A stretch of DNA of 64,000 nucleotides, from the NCBI GenBank assembly GCA_030268105.1, contig BSDZ01000015.1, positions 2,693,501 through 2,757,500 on the forward strand. The letters are read 5' to 3'. This document shows positions 46,926 to 59,366 of this stretch, one piece after another (position 1 is the first letter of the stretch; the number at the start of each line of letters is the position of its first letter). The notes under the pieces are model-generated. The model saw nothing but the letters and a program-made list of their open reading frames with translations. It was not told the DNA's origin and did not search any database. Source of the DNA: Volvox africanus (taxonomy: Eukaryota; Chlorophyta; Chlorophyceae; Chlamydomonadales; Volvocaceae). The position numbers and the translations under genes were made by a program.

Positions 46926-47003
46926 TGGTGTCTACGGGTAGTGTCCAGGGCGGGCCGTGTATGGTCATCTTCCTTGCTTAGGCGGACACAACAGAGATAT
47001 GAC
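46926..47003 (-). repeat. Dispersed repeat A, copy 3 (inverted)
   Basis: Its reverse complement contains tgtccgcctaagcaagg, gaagatgaccatacacgg and ctggacactacccgtag, matching 41506-41605 closely. Confidence 0.8.
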
Positions 47004-48667
47004 ATTAAATACGCGACTAGCTTGCAAGGCCTAAGAGGCAATCGGTGCCAATGTAGGTATAAAGGGGGAAGTCGCACCCCGGCATCCTTAAACGCGCTAT
47101 TGCACCTACCCTGTGTTGCAGTTAGGGCCCTGCTATAGAGGGGCCATCAAGAGACGATGTGATAGACCTCAGGAATGAGAAAAAAATAACCCGGTCTCCA
47201 AAGTGGTGGTGGTGGTAGTGGCGACAGGGCGCGTTTCGCTTTTTCTCGTACCTGGTAAAAAGCCTGGCCCGTATCTATAGCGGATTATGGACAAGGCCTC
47301 TTCATCAAACCAGTTCTGCATGTAATCCCTTTGCAGGATATGTAGACCTTATCTAGCAATGCAGCTTTTGCATTCAGTACGGGGCTGGTACAAAAGACGA
47401 CGTTGGATTTCCAGTATATATGTAAGTCATTCTTCTGGAGATTTCCATATGTCATTTTACCCTTAGGAATACCGGTACATATCTTTGTTACTTTACCATT
47501 TGTTTTTATAGGCAACATGATCAACACTTCTCCGAAATCAGTGGTTTTCCCAGGTTCAGCACCCACACCACCAGCATCCAGCGGAATCTGCCGAATCAAC
47601 TAAGGCGTCAACTCCGCTACAGGTTAGCTCGCAGATCATTTTAATTGGGGTCGTCACCGTCCATCGACATGGAGGCATCCTGCCCTTAACTTTATGGTCT
47701 TTGGCCCGCTCTCGGTCGGGGTAGAACCTGGATCTCCAGGGGCATATTAGTCGTGCCATAACAGTCGTGCCTGAACACGAAATTTATATCTTAAGTTATA
47801 GCTTACTTATACCTAAACACGTATTTATCCATATGCACCATTTGGATCTCCCGTCTGTGAAGGACGTAACAACTAAATTGTCGCATGCCAGCTATGTACG
47901 GATGTCTTAATCCTTATGACGTGCCTGTTCGTACATGTGCATCCTCTCCAACCATCACGCACGCACGTGCGCTGGCCCCTGCAACACCGCACCCCACGCA
48001 TTTTTAAGGTCTCGTCGCTAACCAGCGAGCAAAGCACACGCCAACAAGCCGTTATCACCTAAGCCGAAGTAAGCCACCTCCTCACATCAGCTGTCAAATG
48101 GGCATACAATCCAAAAAGGATGAATCGACGACGACAGGATCAGGGTAATCTAGAGGCACAGCAGAGGCTTTAAGGTAATAGGAACGCAAGGGACCCGGCC
48201 ACCCACCTGAACGAACTTGCGATGCTGGACAGCGGTTTCAGGCTACACATCCAGAGCCTGCCGATGTCACGGCACTGGAAAGGCACGCAGAACACCAAGC
48301 ACGGCACACCGCTTGTGTACCATGACCACCATGGCCATCACCATCCTAACCGTCCGTGCCAGCAGCCCAACAACAGCCCCAATAAGGGGCTCTGGGTACT
48401 CCTTGGACCCTTCCGGGACCCCCATACATGCTATACTGCGTGCATGCCGAGCCACATGCTTGGAGAGGACTTCTCATGGTTTGGTTGTACCGAGCTTTCT
48501 TATTCATACACAAATGCAGTCGCCTGGTGAGGTTTCCTCAGAATTACTTATCTGTGAATGCATCTTTTCCTTACATCCATTCCCCAAGGATGCATTCGCT
48601 TTGTGACACCAAAGTCCTAGTTTACGGCACTACGCCCTAAGCTCCTGTCCCATTCTTTAATCCGTAG

Positions 48668-48780
48668 TAGTGGTACACGTATGACACACGCTTCCACGAT
48701 ACAAAGGTGCAGAAGCATCTTTCAGCCTTTGCAGCTCTCAACTATTACACAATCCATGTCCCCTGTTGCAACCAGGCACA
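48668..48780. repeat. Dispersed repeat C, copy 2
   Basis: Partner of 30893-31010 in the same orientation (aaggtgcagaagcatc ... gcagctctcaactatta). Confidence 0.55.
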
Positions 48781-49543
48781 CGATTGCCTCTTAAGTCCTT
48801 AAGTGATACATTTGTACTGGTGACAGGAATACACTCTGCTGCGCACATGTCTTACACATCCGCTTCTGCTTGAGCGCTGTGCGCTGCACAGTTCTACCCA
48901 TGAGTCTACCCATGAGTCCATAGCTATTCATACCCTTTCCTTGCATTCTGCAGTTGCTCTCATCCTCCCTCCCGCTTCTGCCCACCAGGAAGAATCCTTT
49001 TCAGATGTCGTGCTGCAACCCCTGCCTCCCTGCCCTCCTGACCCCCCTTCTTTCCAGCTCTAGCAATATGCGTAAGGTCTCTTCATGCACCGCGCACATA
49101 GCATATATAAAACTGGCCGTCACTCCTGACCTCCTGACCACCACAGACACGCACGAGGTTGCCGAAAAGTCTTCACCTCGCCTGCGGCTTCACCTTCGGC
49201 CTCGTCGAAATGAACGAAGAAAACCACGTTATGACAAAACCACGTCAAGAAAATGTGTTGATGGCGGCACAGCCGCACTCTTAGACCCAGGTCATGCCCT
49301 TGGCCCATGGTGTGGGAGAGCGGGGTCACGCTCAGCCTGCCCAGTGAATTACAGGAGTTCCCAGCCTTCAGCCATCAGCCATCAGCGCCAGCCGTGCCCA
49401 TTGCCACTGCCGTGTGGAATGGCGTCCCAAAGCACAGCCGACATAAGGGCTGAGCCTCAGCTTCAGCCTGAAAACGTATCCTCCGGACTCGGCCGAGGCC
49501 TTTGCGCAGCTTTGGTCAACCCGCAGACTCGATTGTTGTCCCT

Positions 49544-52500
49544 TTATCCCACAGTACCTTCCAGCTTGAGACTCATCAGCTCGTTCACCTCGGCAGCGAA
49601 CTCCAGCGGGAGCTCATTGAAAACCTGAACGCAATGACGTTGATGCAGGGTCGTATGCATCATTATTCTATGCTCCTTACTAACATCAACAACAGTCATA
49701 AATGTAAAATTTTCCGAGCATACTGTTGATCATGTACGGTTGTCAAGTTGGGCTGTTAGACAAACATCTAAATTAAGGATCGATTTGAGGAATTTGTGAG
49801 AGAACCTAGAAGCTTGAATGCAGTCGGCGGAGATGAGGGATGGGTTGCAGATTGTGCATGAACTAGAGATTGGAAAACCGCAGAAAGGGTCGCTACACAG
49901 GCGGTAGAGAGGAAGGCTGGAGGTTCATCACGCAACGCAATGTGTTTTCCATGGAAGGTGGACCCCAACTTCACCAGCCCTACCTTCCAGTCAGACGCCA
50001 TAAAGAAGAAAATGAGAGTGAGTGCCGCATTCAGACGCGCCCCGCCTTCCGCCAAGCCCTACCCCATGCCGCACCGAATAGTGCAACAAGACAACCCATC
50101 GAGACGCTTCGACCCCGTTAATTAACCCCGCCAAAGCTCCAGCCCTACCTCGCGGCAGAAGCCGCTGATAATGGCGCCCACTGCCTTCTCGGCGTCAATT
50201 CCGCGCTGCTGGAAGTAGAACAACTGATCCTCGCCGATCTTGGAGGTGGAGGCTTCATGCTCCACGACTGCGGATGGCTCTCGGACCTTCCAGGTTTGCG
50301 GCGACAGATGAGAACGTGAATACGGCGGCGAGGAGGGAGGAACAAATAAAAAGGCTATGATAACGGAAGGGACAGAGGGACAGATGAACCAGATGGGGAC
50401 CAAGAAGAGCTGGGCGACATACACAGGATATCCGCACGAACACTCACGCATGCGGTTCACCGATTATGACCTTATGCATCACACAAAGCACATACACACG
50501 TGGACTTGCCCACACAAAGCATCTAGAGCCATACGGAACCTTTCATAACAAGCAACGTCAGCTGCTACTGCCGCCGATATTACTGCTAACAGATGGTCTA
50601 CGTGCTCTAACAAGAAGGACAAGTAAGGACAACTAGCCTATCTCACACCACACACATCTGGGTCACCTTCGTCCGTCTTCGCCCGGCGCCTCAATCCTTC
50701 CAATAGTGTCAAATACCGATACCGGATACGCACCCTCACTCTCACCCTCACCCTCACCAGCTTCCCCGACCTCTCATCCTCCCTACCCCTCTTATGCAAT
50801 ACGCACGCACGCACACACACATACACATACACGTACATACATATCTACACACAAATAATACACGTTTTCGTCTCGCTCTCTTCGTCACAGTCCCGAAACC
50901 ACACCTGGATGTACGGGTAGGTGTTGGCACCCGCACGGTCGCCAATGAGCATCGAGTCGCATTGCGAGAAGTTTCGCGCGCCTTTTGCGGAGGGCATCAC
51001 CTGCACCAAACCGCGGTAGCAGTTGCGGGACGTACCCGCGGAAATGCCCTTGGACACGATGCGGGATCGGGTGTTGCGACCCACATGGATCATCTTGGTG
51101 CCCGTATCGGCCTGGTATCGGGAAAGGGGGCGGGGCTCAGCGGCTCGTCGCAAATTAGACAGATAAATCTTACAAATCTTTTTTCACACACACACACACA
51201 CATATATATATATGACTCGATCTAAAACGGTTAAAGTACGGGTGAGTACGAGACTCCTACGATTGTGATCTATTTACAAGCCATTAAAGGCCGACGTCAC
51301 AAATTTGATCTCAGGCCTCACTCGCGTCCTGAGAAAGCCGGGGCAGCTAAGAAGGGCGAGGATAGCTTGAAAGGAGCTGGGCGTGAAGTACAGCACGAGT
51401 ACGTCATGCAAGGTCGTGGCCCCTGATAAGGAAACATATATATTACTCGGGCGCAAGCGGGTTTTCTTTCTCCATGACACGCACGGCTGCATGTCGATGC
51501 ACATGTCACGGCTTGCGTGTGACGTGCGTGATTGAGTCAGCCAACGGGCTAACGACCAACCAACCTGCTGGCAGTTGTTTGTTAGTGCAACACTGTAAAA
51601 CTCGCCCACGCTGTTGTCGCCAGCGAGCACCACCGAGGGGTACTTCCATGTGATAGACGACCCCGTCTCAACCTGCAAGCCGACAGGAACGAAAAAGAGG
51701 GCGATAAAAATGGAAGACGGAAGAATGTGACTTCATTTCCGCATATCTACAGTACTAGGTGTGCCCCATTGGTGATTGTCCTGTGCCCCTGGTCCTTAGC
51801 ATTTCCAGATTCTCTTAGCAGAGGTTTCGGACACGCACAGCACCCTTGGCCCAAACCCATAACCAACCCATGGTCATTTGAATTCCTTCATGTAAGCTCT
51901 CATCTAACCGTAAACTCTTGTGGCTACTTTTGTGGCTATGTCCGTTTCGTGCACCGTGCACGACCGCATCCGTACCTGCGTCCAACTGATCTTGGAATTG
52001 GATCCGGAGCACATGCCCCGCTTGGTGACGAAGTTGTAGATGCCTCCCTTGCCGTTGACGTCACCCGCGTACCAATTCTGTACAGTGCTGTACTTGATCT
52101 CCGCGTCCTTCTCGCAGTACAGCTCCACCACAGCGGCGTGCAGCTGCGTGAGATCAAATGAGTGACAGCGACGACCAAAACAATTAAATACAAATGGAAG
52201 TCATTATGACGGGGTCCACTTGCAAATCCAGGACAAGGATTTAATCTGGAGTGATGGGGAGGGCAGAGAGAGGGAGAGATGACGACGACGGTTAAAAAGG
52301 GTGTGCGTTACAAAGAGAAAGATGAAGGAAAGCAGAAGGGGGGTGACTGTGCAGTGTGGGCAGTGCAAGGCAGTGAGAGATCAAACCGCAAATTTGAGGT
52401 ACGAAAGAGAAGAGGGAGGGAGAGACAGAGAGAGCTTGTTGGCCGCGTGCTAGATCGGAATGAGCCATTCATTCAACTCCTCGTGCACCGCAACCCAATA

Positions 52501-55500
52501 CCAGAAGCGCAGCTTCTGATACGGAGGACTCAAGACTCAACTCTCGCGATGCGGGATGGTGGAGTTTTTCTGGGATTAACTTTTGGCTGGCATCTCGTAC
52601 CTGGTTGCTATCGTACGCCGGCGCCGTGCAGCCCTCCAGATACGAGACGTACGAGCCCTCCTCAGCCACGATCAACGTCCTCTCAAACTACAAAGTAAAA
52701 GAAACGGCACATTTGGTAAGGAGTCTGTGTGCCTGTGTGTCTGTGTGCCTGTGTGTGTGCCTGTGTGTCTGCGCGCGCGCGCGCAGAAGCAGATGATGAC
52801 ATTCTGGGTGCTTCCACCCGCAGATCCAGATATTGCCTCCTCAGCTGTCCTTCATATGGCGACGGTTATGGTCATCATGATGTGAAAACCCCGCCTGGAT
52901 GAGTGGCCAATTCAACCCAAGTTACTTACCGCTGCATCCGCCATCTGCCCCACGTGTTCATGCCCCCCGTGAAAACCCCTGTTCCGAAGAGGGCAGACAT
53001 CGCCCAAACCGGTGCACGCCCCTGCCCTTCAAGGAGCGCAAATGAACCCCGCCCTCCCCCCCTGAGCCAGCGACATCCCGTGCGATTGGCCTACCCCATT
53101 CAAATAACACACCCAACTTGTAATGCAGTTAATCAAACTGTTCTTGAGTTTCGATTCTCCTCCTGGTTGCATCCCTCCCGGTTTCATCCCCTTCCGCGTC
53201 ATCCACCACGCACGCTCCCAAACATCGCAATTCAAAAGCGCCCACCTGTCCCGTCTCGCTGGCGTTGATTCGGAAGTACGTGGACAGCTCCATAGGGCAC
53301 TTGACTCCCTGCGGCCGCACAAGGAGGACGACAAAAGGGGTTCGGAACTGAAACAACGGAGGCCATAACGAAAATGAACCACCGAAACTAGGACGGGAGA
53401 CAGAGTGGCGGGTGCGGGTTGCAGCCCGGCATGTGTCTCACTAGGAAACCATCAAATTGTAAATCCCACATCTCCGTTGAGTGACAGTTGGGGCCCCACA
53501 TGACCTTTGTTGTCGATGATGATTTGGCGGGAGCGCCTTGGCCTGACCCAAATCGCATCCGGGAAGAAAACTTACATGTCAGTGGGACCTTTACAAACAC
53601 ATCCACAGTTTTTCCTCCCCTACCTCGCTCCCCGCATCCCGTCCATCCATGCTCCCATTCACCCGTCCCCCCTTCTTGGGCCGTTCTAATGCGTTGGATT
53701 TGGATGTGGACCGGGATTTCTCGTTGTTGCTGTCCCCAACAACACATATCATGCACGATTCCACTCATCAACCCATCCCATCCCCCCCCTTGATCGCAAC
53801 GCCCCTCATTCCGGCCTCCCCATCCAGGCTCAGAGCCCAGGAACACAGGGCAGCCCTCCTGCTACAGCAGGCTGTTAGATGGAAAGCCGCAGGATTGATG
53901 TAAATTGAAGGCAGAAAGCGGTGCGGGAGACATGTACAAGATCTGTACCTTGGGGACAAACACGAAGGACCCGTCGCTGAACACGGCCGAGTTCAGGGCA
54001 GCAAAGTAATTGTCGCCCACAGGGACCTGACGGGACAAATGGGGTGGAGGGAAACGGTCCTGGGATCTGGGATCTGTGTCAACAGCCCCCGTGGAATGTA
54101 CGAGTCAATCTTCTTCAATTGCGGAGCTACTATTTACTACATAGGTGCGCAGTAGCACAGCGGTCATGGAAACCCCATGACTGCCAAAATGCAGCGGTTA
54201 TGGTTAGACGACGAGTGCTAGGGACCTTGAAAAGCCACCGCCAACTCAGGTCGGCGGTGACGCAGTAGACCGCTTGCGGGACGGACACTGGAACATTGAA
54301 CGACATGGATATGTATACGGACATGGGCTTGCGTAGGGGGAGGGTACATCTTAGGCGCGCACACAACCAGCTCACAACATTAGGTTTCCATGAAGGTGGA
54401 GTCATCGGTTCGGAACACCAACAGGTGTGGGAGCACCTGCTTGCTGTATATCACTCCAGCGGCCCTCTCGGTCCACCCCGGTAAAAGCCAAAAGTACCGT
54501 CCAACCCCGGACGGGCTAAGTTGCTCATTTGAGAGGGAATTCGAATGATACATCCTTGAGTAATCAGGTTCTAAAACACCGCGCCCACCACTTCCGGAGC
54601 TAAGCAACAGCAGCAGCAGCAGCAGGTTCGGCTACTGCCGCTGTTGACGCGGCAGCATGCATAACATTTCAGTGCTGCGAGTCCTGCAGGGGTAACGTCT
54701 GTCTTTAGGCGCTCCTCTTCACGTCACCTGGTCACCCGTGCCCAGAAAAACCCATAACGTACAGGCGCTGTGCCCTGGCCTGAACGCGCCGTAGGACTTA
54801 GGCTGAGAAGGCACGAGCACAAGGGTTGAAGGAAAGTGCGAGGTGGGTGTGTCGATCCAACATGGAAGTTCAGGATAGGGACTCACCACGCTGCCCATGT
54901 ATTTCTTCACCAAGTCGGGGTACTCCTTCAGTGCCTCCGAGATAGAGCAGAAGATGACGCCATGCTTTTTCAGGTCCTCCTTGAAGGTCGTGGCGATAGA
55001 TACAGAGTCAAATACGGCATCCACTGCAACGTTGGCCAACCGCTTCTGCTCGTTGAGTGGAATGCCGAGCTTCTCGAAAGTCTTCAGAAGCTCGGGGTCA
55101 ACCTCATCCAGACTCTTCAGCTTCTCCTTAATCTTGGGCTGGGAATAATAGCTGACGTCCTGGTAGTCGATTTCCGGGTACGCATTGTCAGACCATTTGG
55201 GTTCCTCCATCGTCAGCCACTTCCGATATGCCTTCAGGCGAAAATCGAGCATCCACTCTGGCTCTCCCTTCTTGGCAGAAATTGCGCGCACGACATCCTC
55301 GTTGAGGCCCTTCGGAAAGGTGTCCGACTCAATAATCGTCTTGAAGCCATACTTGTATGGCCGGTCCAAAATTTTCTGAATATCACGCTTCTCATCAGAA
55401 ATCTGCGTGTCCTCTACTGTCGCAGTGCGACAAGTCATTACGCGAAGATGCGGCTGCGAGCGTTGGAATGCGCGAAGGCCGCTCGGCAGGATACATGCGC

Positions 55501-55564
55501 TACGACGTCCACTGTCACTCGTGCTAGCGCCCGTGCAGGTGCGACTAGGGAGTAATGAAGCCAT
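49544..55564 (-). CDS. SUFB: SufB, plastid Fe-S cluster assembly scaffold (nuclear-encoded)
   Basis: Nine exons: 55564-54887, 54026-53949, 53308-53246, 52687-52601, 52143-51976, 51672-51565, 51111-50905, 50286-50149 and 49624-49544. They total 1608 bases, or 535 residues, and all eight introns are phase 0. Residues 1-45 are Ser/Arg-rich and acid-poor, as expected of a plastid transit peptide. The mature part then follows SufB closely: [108 protein letters not shown] and C-terminal LKLEGTVG. SufB forms the SufBC2D scaffold in the plastid stroma. The Cys in LEGCTAP and in FSQCDSML, which I align with functional cysteines of the E. coli protein, are kept. KYPSV replaces the common KYPSC, and NNCQQ replaces NNYQQ. 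It is divergent from RPN9. Confidence 0.97.
50796..50850. repeat. (CA)n-rich microsatellite
   Basis: cacgcacgcacacacacatacaca-type repeats, shortly downstream of the seventh sufB exon, inside the intron. Confidence 0.9.
51185..51214. repeat. (CA)n(TA)n microsatellite
   Basis: CA repeat followed by TA repeat, in the sufB intron between exons at 51565 and 51111. Confidence 0.95.
52722..52788. repeat. (GTGTGCCT)n/(GC)n repeat
   Basis: Alternating gtgtgcctgtgtgtct units ending in a GC dinucleotide run, in a sufB intron. Confidence 0.9.
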
Positions 55565-57030
55565 AGCGAGCTAAATAGTTGGTGAGTGGCAGCTCTTGGA
55601 TTATTATAAAGTGCAAGGCAGACTGATTAAAGTTCAAAGTATGGGTTTCCTTTCCAAATGGGAAAAATATTGACACTTAGGAATGAACGTTTTGATTATG
55701 GAAAAACACGCACAGGATTCGGAGCGCTCCCGGCACTTTTCCATTTTGTGGGCACGTAGCATTTTGATGCACAAATAAATTACTTAGTTACAGGTCTAGT
55801 TCTTATACAAGTATTATTGCAGCTCCCTTGGACGATGTGCTTTCATATCATATTGTGGCTGTGCGTGGGGGTCGAAAAAACTTAAGCCATTAGCTAATAC
55901 CAGCAGTCGGCCCAAACGTTGAACGGTTTAATGATGCAACTTGTCTGATGTATGAGTGGGCAGGACTAGCGGCAAATGATAAGAGTGGGTAATAGGAACC
56001 GGGGGAAATCCCTCCCGAAACTCTTGTTCCTAGCACATGGTCCCCATACATAGGGGCGTAAGGAGGGAACCTGTCAGGGCTTAGGCTTCATACCTCAGGG
56101 CCAAGGGGCATAAGCCAGAACCCTGACATCTAGGACGAACGAGACGGGGATGGTGTCGTGTGCGTCCTTGCCCGATGTATTTCGCATGTCCTATGGGGAG
56201 AGTCGGGCTCTTGGACTCGACCTCACGATCAGGTGTAAAACGCATTCCTTGGGCCCTCGATGTGTCAGTTTATGTGACGGGGGGACAGCGGTAACAGAGG
56301 AGGGCCTCGTCCGTCCGTTGTAAGGTCAAGAGGGGGTTCAGCCGAAACGATCCGTTTCTGGCAGGAACGGATGCGGCGGGAGAATCCAGGAAAACTGAAC
56401 TAGAGCACTTGCACTGATGTTGCACGTATGTTTGCTTAGACCGCAGCAGGTCATACGAGTGGAACACTGAAAGCCATCTCTGTGATTGCCAATGTGTTTG
56501 CTTAAAATGGTGCCCACGAGGCCGGTATGAAATCGGGGAAATTGGTATGGCTTTTTACTCGCTCCAGGATCAAATTCACTGGGCTCAAGAGGTCCGAAGC
56601 CTGTCTTGGAACAAACTGGACCGTGTCGCCTACTAGCGTTCAATTATGGCAACATTGGAGACCATGTAACGAGTAGAGGTCTGGTGAGGTGCCTGGAAAA
56701 TTATCAAACACCCAATGTTAGGCGTTCCATGTTGACCAAGGGTAATCCCAGCAGCCAGGTGAAAGATAGGAATCATGCAATTTGTAGCCCTCTGTGTTAT
56801 TTCGGGAGGATAGAGGGCCAGCGGCAGCAATGTTCACTGACCTGCAACCCTTCCAACGACCTTACCGACCCACGGACCAGGACAGCAAAGTCATTATGTT
56901 TTGTGAATCATAGTCGAATAATATTTTTTTAAATGTCCAAGTTTGAAATTATCCATATTTTCATTCTCACGCAGGGTAAAATAATCGCGTGTAGATTTCT
57001 GGTCGATCTGGTCCATTTCGCAATTCACAT

Positions 57031-57978
57031 TCATTCGTCCGTCCCTCCCTCCGTCCATTACCCCCTCTGTCCATCCCGCCCTCCCTCCCTCCCTCCCTCC
57101 CCCATCGTCCCTCCGTCCCTCCCTCCCCCGCCTCTGTTCTTCCCGCCCTCTCCCCCCGAAATCCATCCATCTGTCCGTCCATCGCTCCCTTCCCCCCTCC
57201 GTCCGTCCGTCCCTCCCTTCCTTCCCCCTCGTCCATCCGGCCCTACCTCCCTCCGCACCTCCGTCCATTCGCCTCTTCGTCCCTTCGTTCCTCCCTCCAT
57301 CCCTTCCCCATCGTCTGTCCGTCCGACCCTCCCCGGCCAGTCCGTCCCTCCGTCCATCCCGCCCTCCCTCCTGCCGCGTCCGTTTCGTCCCTCCGTTCCT
57401 CCCTCCATTCCTCCTCCCCCGTCCGTCCGTCCCTCGGTCCGTTCGTCCCTCCTTCCATCCCCATCTTCGTCCGTCTGTCCGTGCCCCCCACCTCATCCGT
57501 CCGTCCGTTCCTTACTCCCCTCCGTCCCTCCCTCCACCCCTTTCCCCCCCTCCGTCCCTTTGTCCCTCCATCACTTCGTTCGTCCCCCCCTCATCCGTCC
57601 ATGCGTCCCCACCGGCCCCGTCCGTCGGTCCGTCCCCCTCTCCGTCCTTCCCCCCTCTCCGTCTGTCCTGCCCTCCCTTCCCCCCCATCCATGCGTCCCT
57701 CCGTCCCACCGCCCCTCCCTCCCTCCCTCGTCTGTCCGTCCCTCCGTCCCTCCCTCCGTCCCTCCCTCCCGCCATCCCTCCCGCCATCCCTCCCGCCATC
57801 TCTACCTATCTCTCCCACCGTCTCTCTCCCCATGTCCCACCGTTCCTCCCTCCCTCTTCCCTTTCCCATCCTCCTTCTGTCCCTCTTTCTCCCCGTCCCT
57901 CCCTCCGTCCCTCCCTCCCGCCCATCCCTTGGACACTCCATTCCTTCCTCCGTCCGTCATTCCCTCCCTCCTTCCATT
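57031..57978. repeat. Pyrimidine-rich arm of a giant inverted repeat
   Basis: About 950 bases of imperfect tandem tccctccg/tccgtccc units, almost free of purines except the G of TCCG and occasional A. Long open frames across it (Pro/Ser/Arg-rich) are artefacts of the repeat. Confidence 0.95.
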
Positions 57979-58020
57979 TAACCACGGGTTACCGCCACTC
58001 TTGTGCCGCTTGTGCCGACG

Positions 58021-58672
58021 ATCGACGGACGGAGGGACGGACAGGGCTGGGAGGTTCGGACAGACAAGGGGGAAGGGATGGAGGGAGGGATGGAAGGACG
58101 GACGGGGAGGGAGGGACAGACGGACGGCCGAGGGAGAGGGGTGGAGGGTGGGACGGAGGGACAGAGGGACGAATGGACAGAATGGGGGAGGAAGGGAGGG
58201 GATGGACGGTGGGACAGACGGATGGACGAGGGGGAAGGGAGGAACGGAGGGAGGGACGGACGGACGGAGGGGGGAAGAGACGGAGGGGGGAAGGGACGGA
58301 GGGACGGACAGATGGATGGATGTGGGGGGAAGAGAGGGCGGGAAGAACGGAAGCGGGGGAGGGAGGGACGGAGGGACGAGGGGGAAGGGAGGGAGGGAGG
58401 CGGGGATGGATGGAGGGAGGGACGGACGAATGAATGATGGGGGAGGGACATACGCACGGACGAAGGGAGGAGAGGGACGGAGGGACAGATGGGAAAGGGG
58501 GGGAGAAGGTAGATAGGGATGTAGGGAGGGAGGGACGGACGGAGGGAGGAGGGGTGGAGGATGGGAGGGAGGGCTGAGTGAAGGTAAGGAGGTTGGGAGG
58601 GACAGAGGGATGGAAAGGTGTAGGGATGGATGGAGGGAAGGAGGGAGGGACGGAGGAACGGAGTAAAGGAGG
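58021..58672. repeat. Purine-rich arm of a giant inverted repeat
   Basis: About 650 bases of gggacggagg-type units, the reverse complement of the repeat family in 57031-57978. The arms are separated by about 42 bases of ordinary sequence. Confidence 0.95.
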
Positions 58673-59366
58673 AAATGAGTGAAGTCTGGAGTGCGCAGGC
58701 ATAATTGTCTTCAACCCCCGATAACTTTCTTGTATTCATTATCGGTATAACAGAGCATGAGCCAGATTGCTGCGCAATCGAGCGAGCGTGGAATGACGTA
58801 ATATGACTCGCCGTAACTTTGGTGGCTTTGCCGTCGACGTCATTTTAGGTAGTGTCCAACGTATACTGGTATCCTTCGTTTAATGGCATACCGAAAATTA
58901 TTTGAGATCAGGGTTGTGACTTCTGGTAAGATCATTTTAGTTTGTGACGCCCACGATACGTGGGATCCCACGTGTCGTATAGTCCTAGTAGAGCCCGACA
59001 CTTGAGCGGGAAGCCTAGCCGCCTGAAAGCATCCTCAAAATGTCAATAGTTGGTAGATGAAGATAACTTACTCGTTCATAGAAGTTGATACTGGTGCTTA
59101 CTAGTCGTGACACAACGTAAGTCCGTCGACCTTCTTCCGTTTGCCCAGGCCTGTGGCCAGGAGACATTTTAATTTTCGAGTAGATCAACTTTGCCGATTT
59201 CTTATTTACCACACATTTTTTACTCTCGGGGGGAGATCCCTCGCAGATCGGTCTACTGCTTAGGCATATCCTGTCACCACTAGAGAGAAAGCCTGTCATT
59301 GCGACATAAATTGTGGCAGGAGGCGCAAAACACAGATTGCAAGAACCACATTTCCGGCTGTCCCAA

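Larger units (their letters stand above)
45181..49543. other. Intergenic region with dispersed repeats, no gene recognised
   Basis: 4.4 kb between the convergent 3' ends of GT49-like copy B and sufB. It holds repeat A copy 3 (46926-47003) and repeat C copy 2 (48668-48780). On the plus strand 46860-46917 reads PTCPACGQGLVRMDSHV, a Cys/His motif resembling retroelement C-termini. The minus frame 47599-47285 is open for 104 residues without a recognisable family. Confidence 0.5.
55565..59366. other. Divergent intergenic region between sufB and RPN9
   Basis: 3.8 kb. 55565-57030 and 58673-59366 hold no gene I can support and should include the sufB and RPN9 promoters at the two ends. The centre is the pyrimidine/purine inverted repeat listed separately. 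Confidence 0.6.

Noticed and set aside
47285..47599. 104-residue minus frame with a GIPKGKM...NDLHIYWKS stretch, faintly like a piggyBac transposase
   Set aside because: No catalytic residues, no second segment and no terminal repeats could be found. The resemblance is too weak to call.
48217..48606. Overlapping plus-strand frames rich in His and Pro
   Set aside because: Two frames are open at once, codon use is not gene-like, and no splice partners or domains were found.
56933..58739. Very long open frames on both strands (up to 527 residues, Pro/Ser/Arg or Gly/Arg/Asp-rich)
   Set aside because: They are created by the tccctccg repeat and its complement, which lack stop codons in several frames. 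There is no start context, splice structure or domain.
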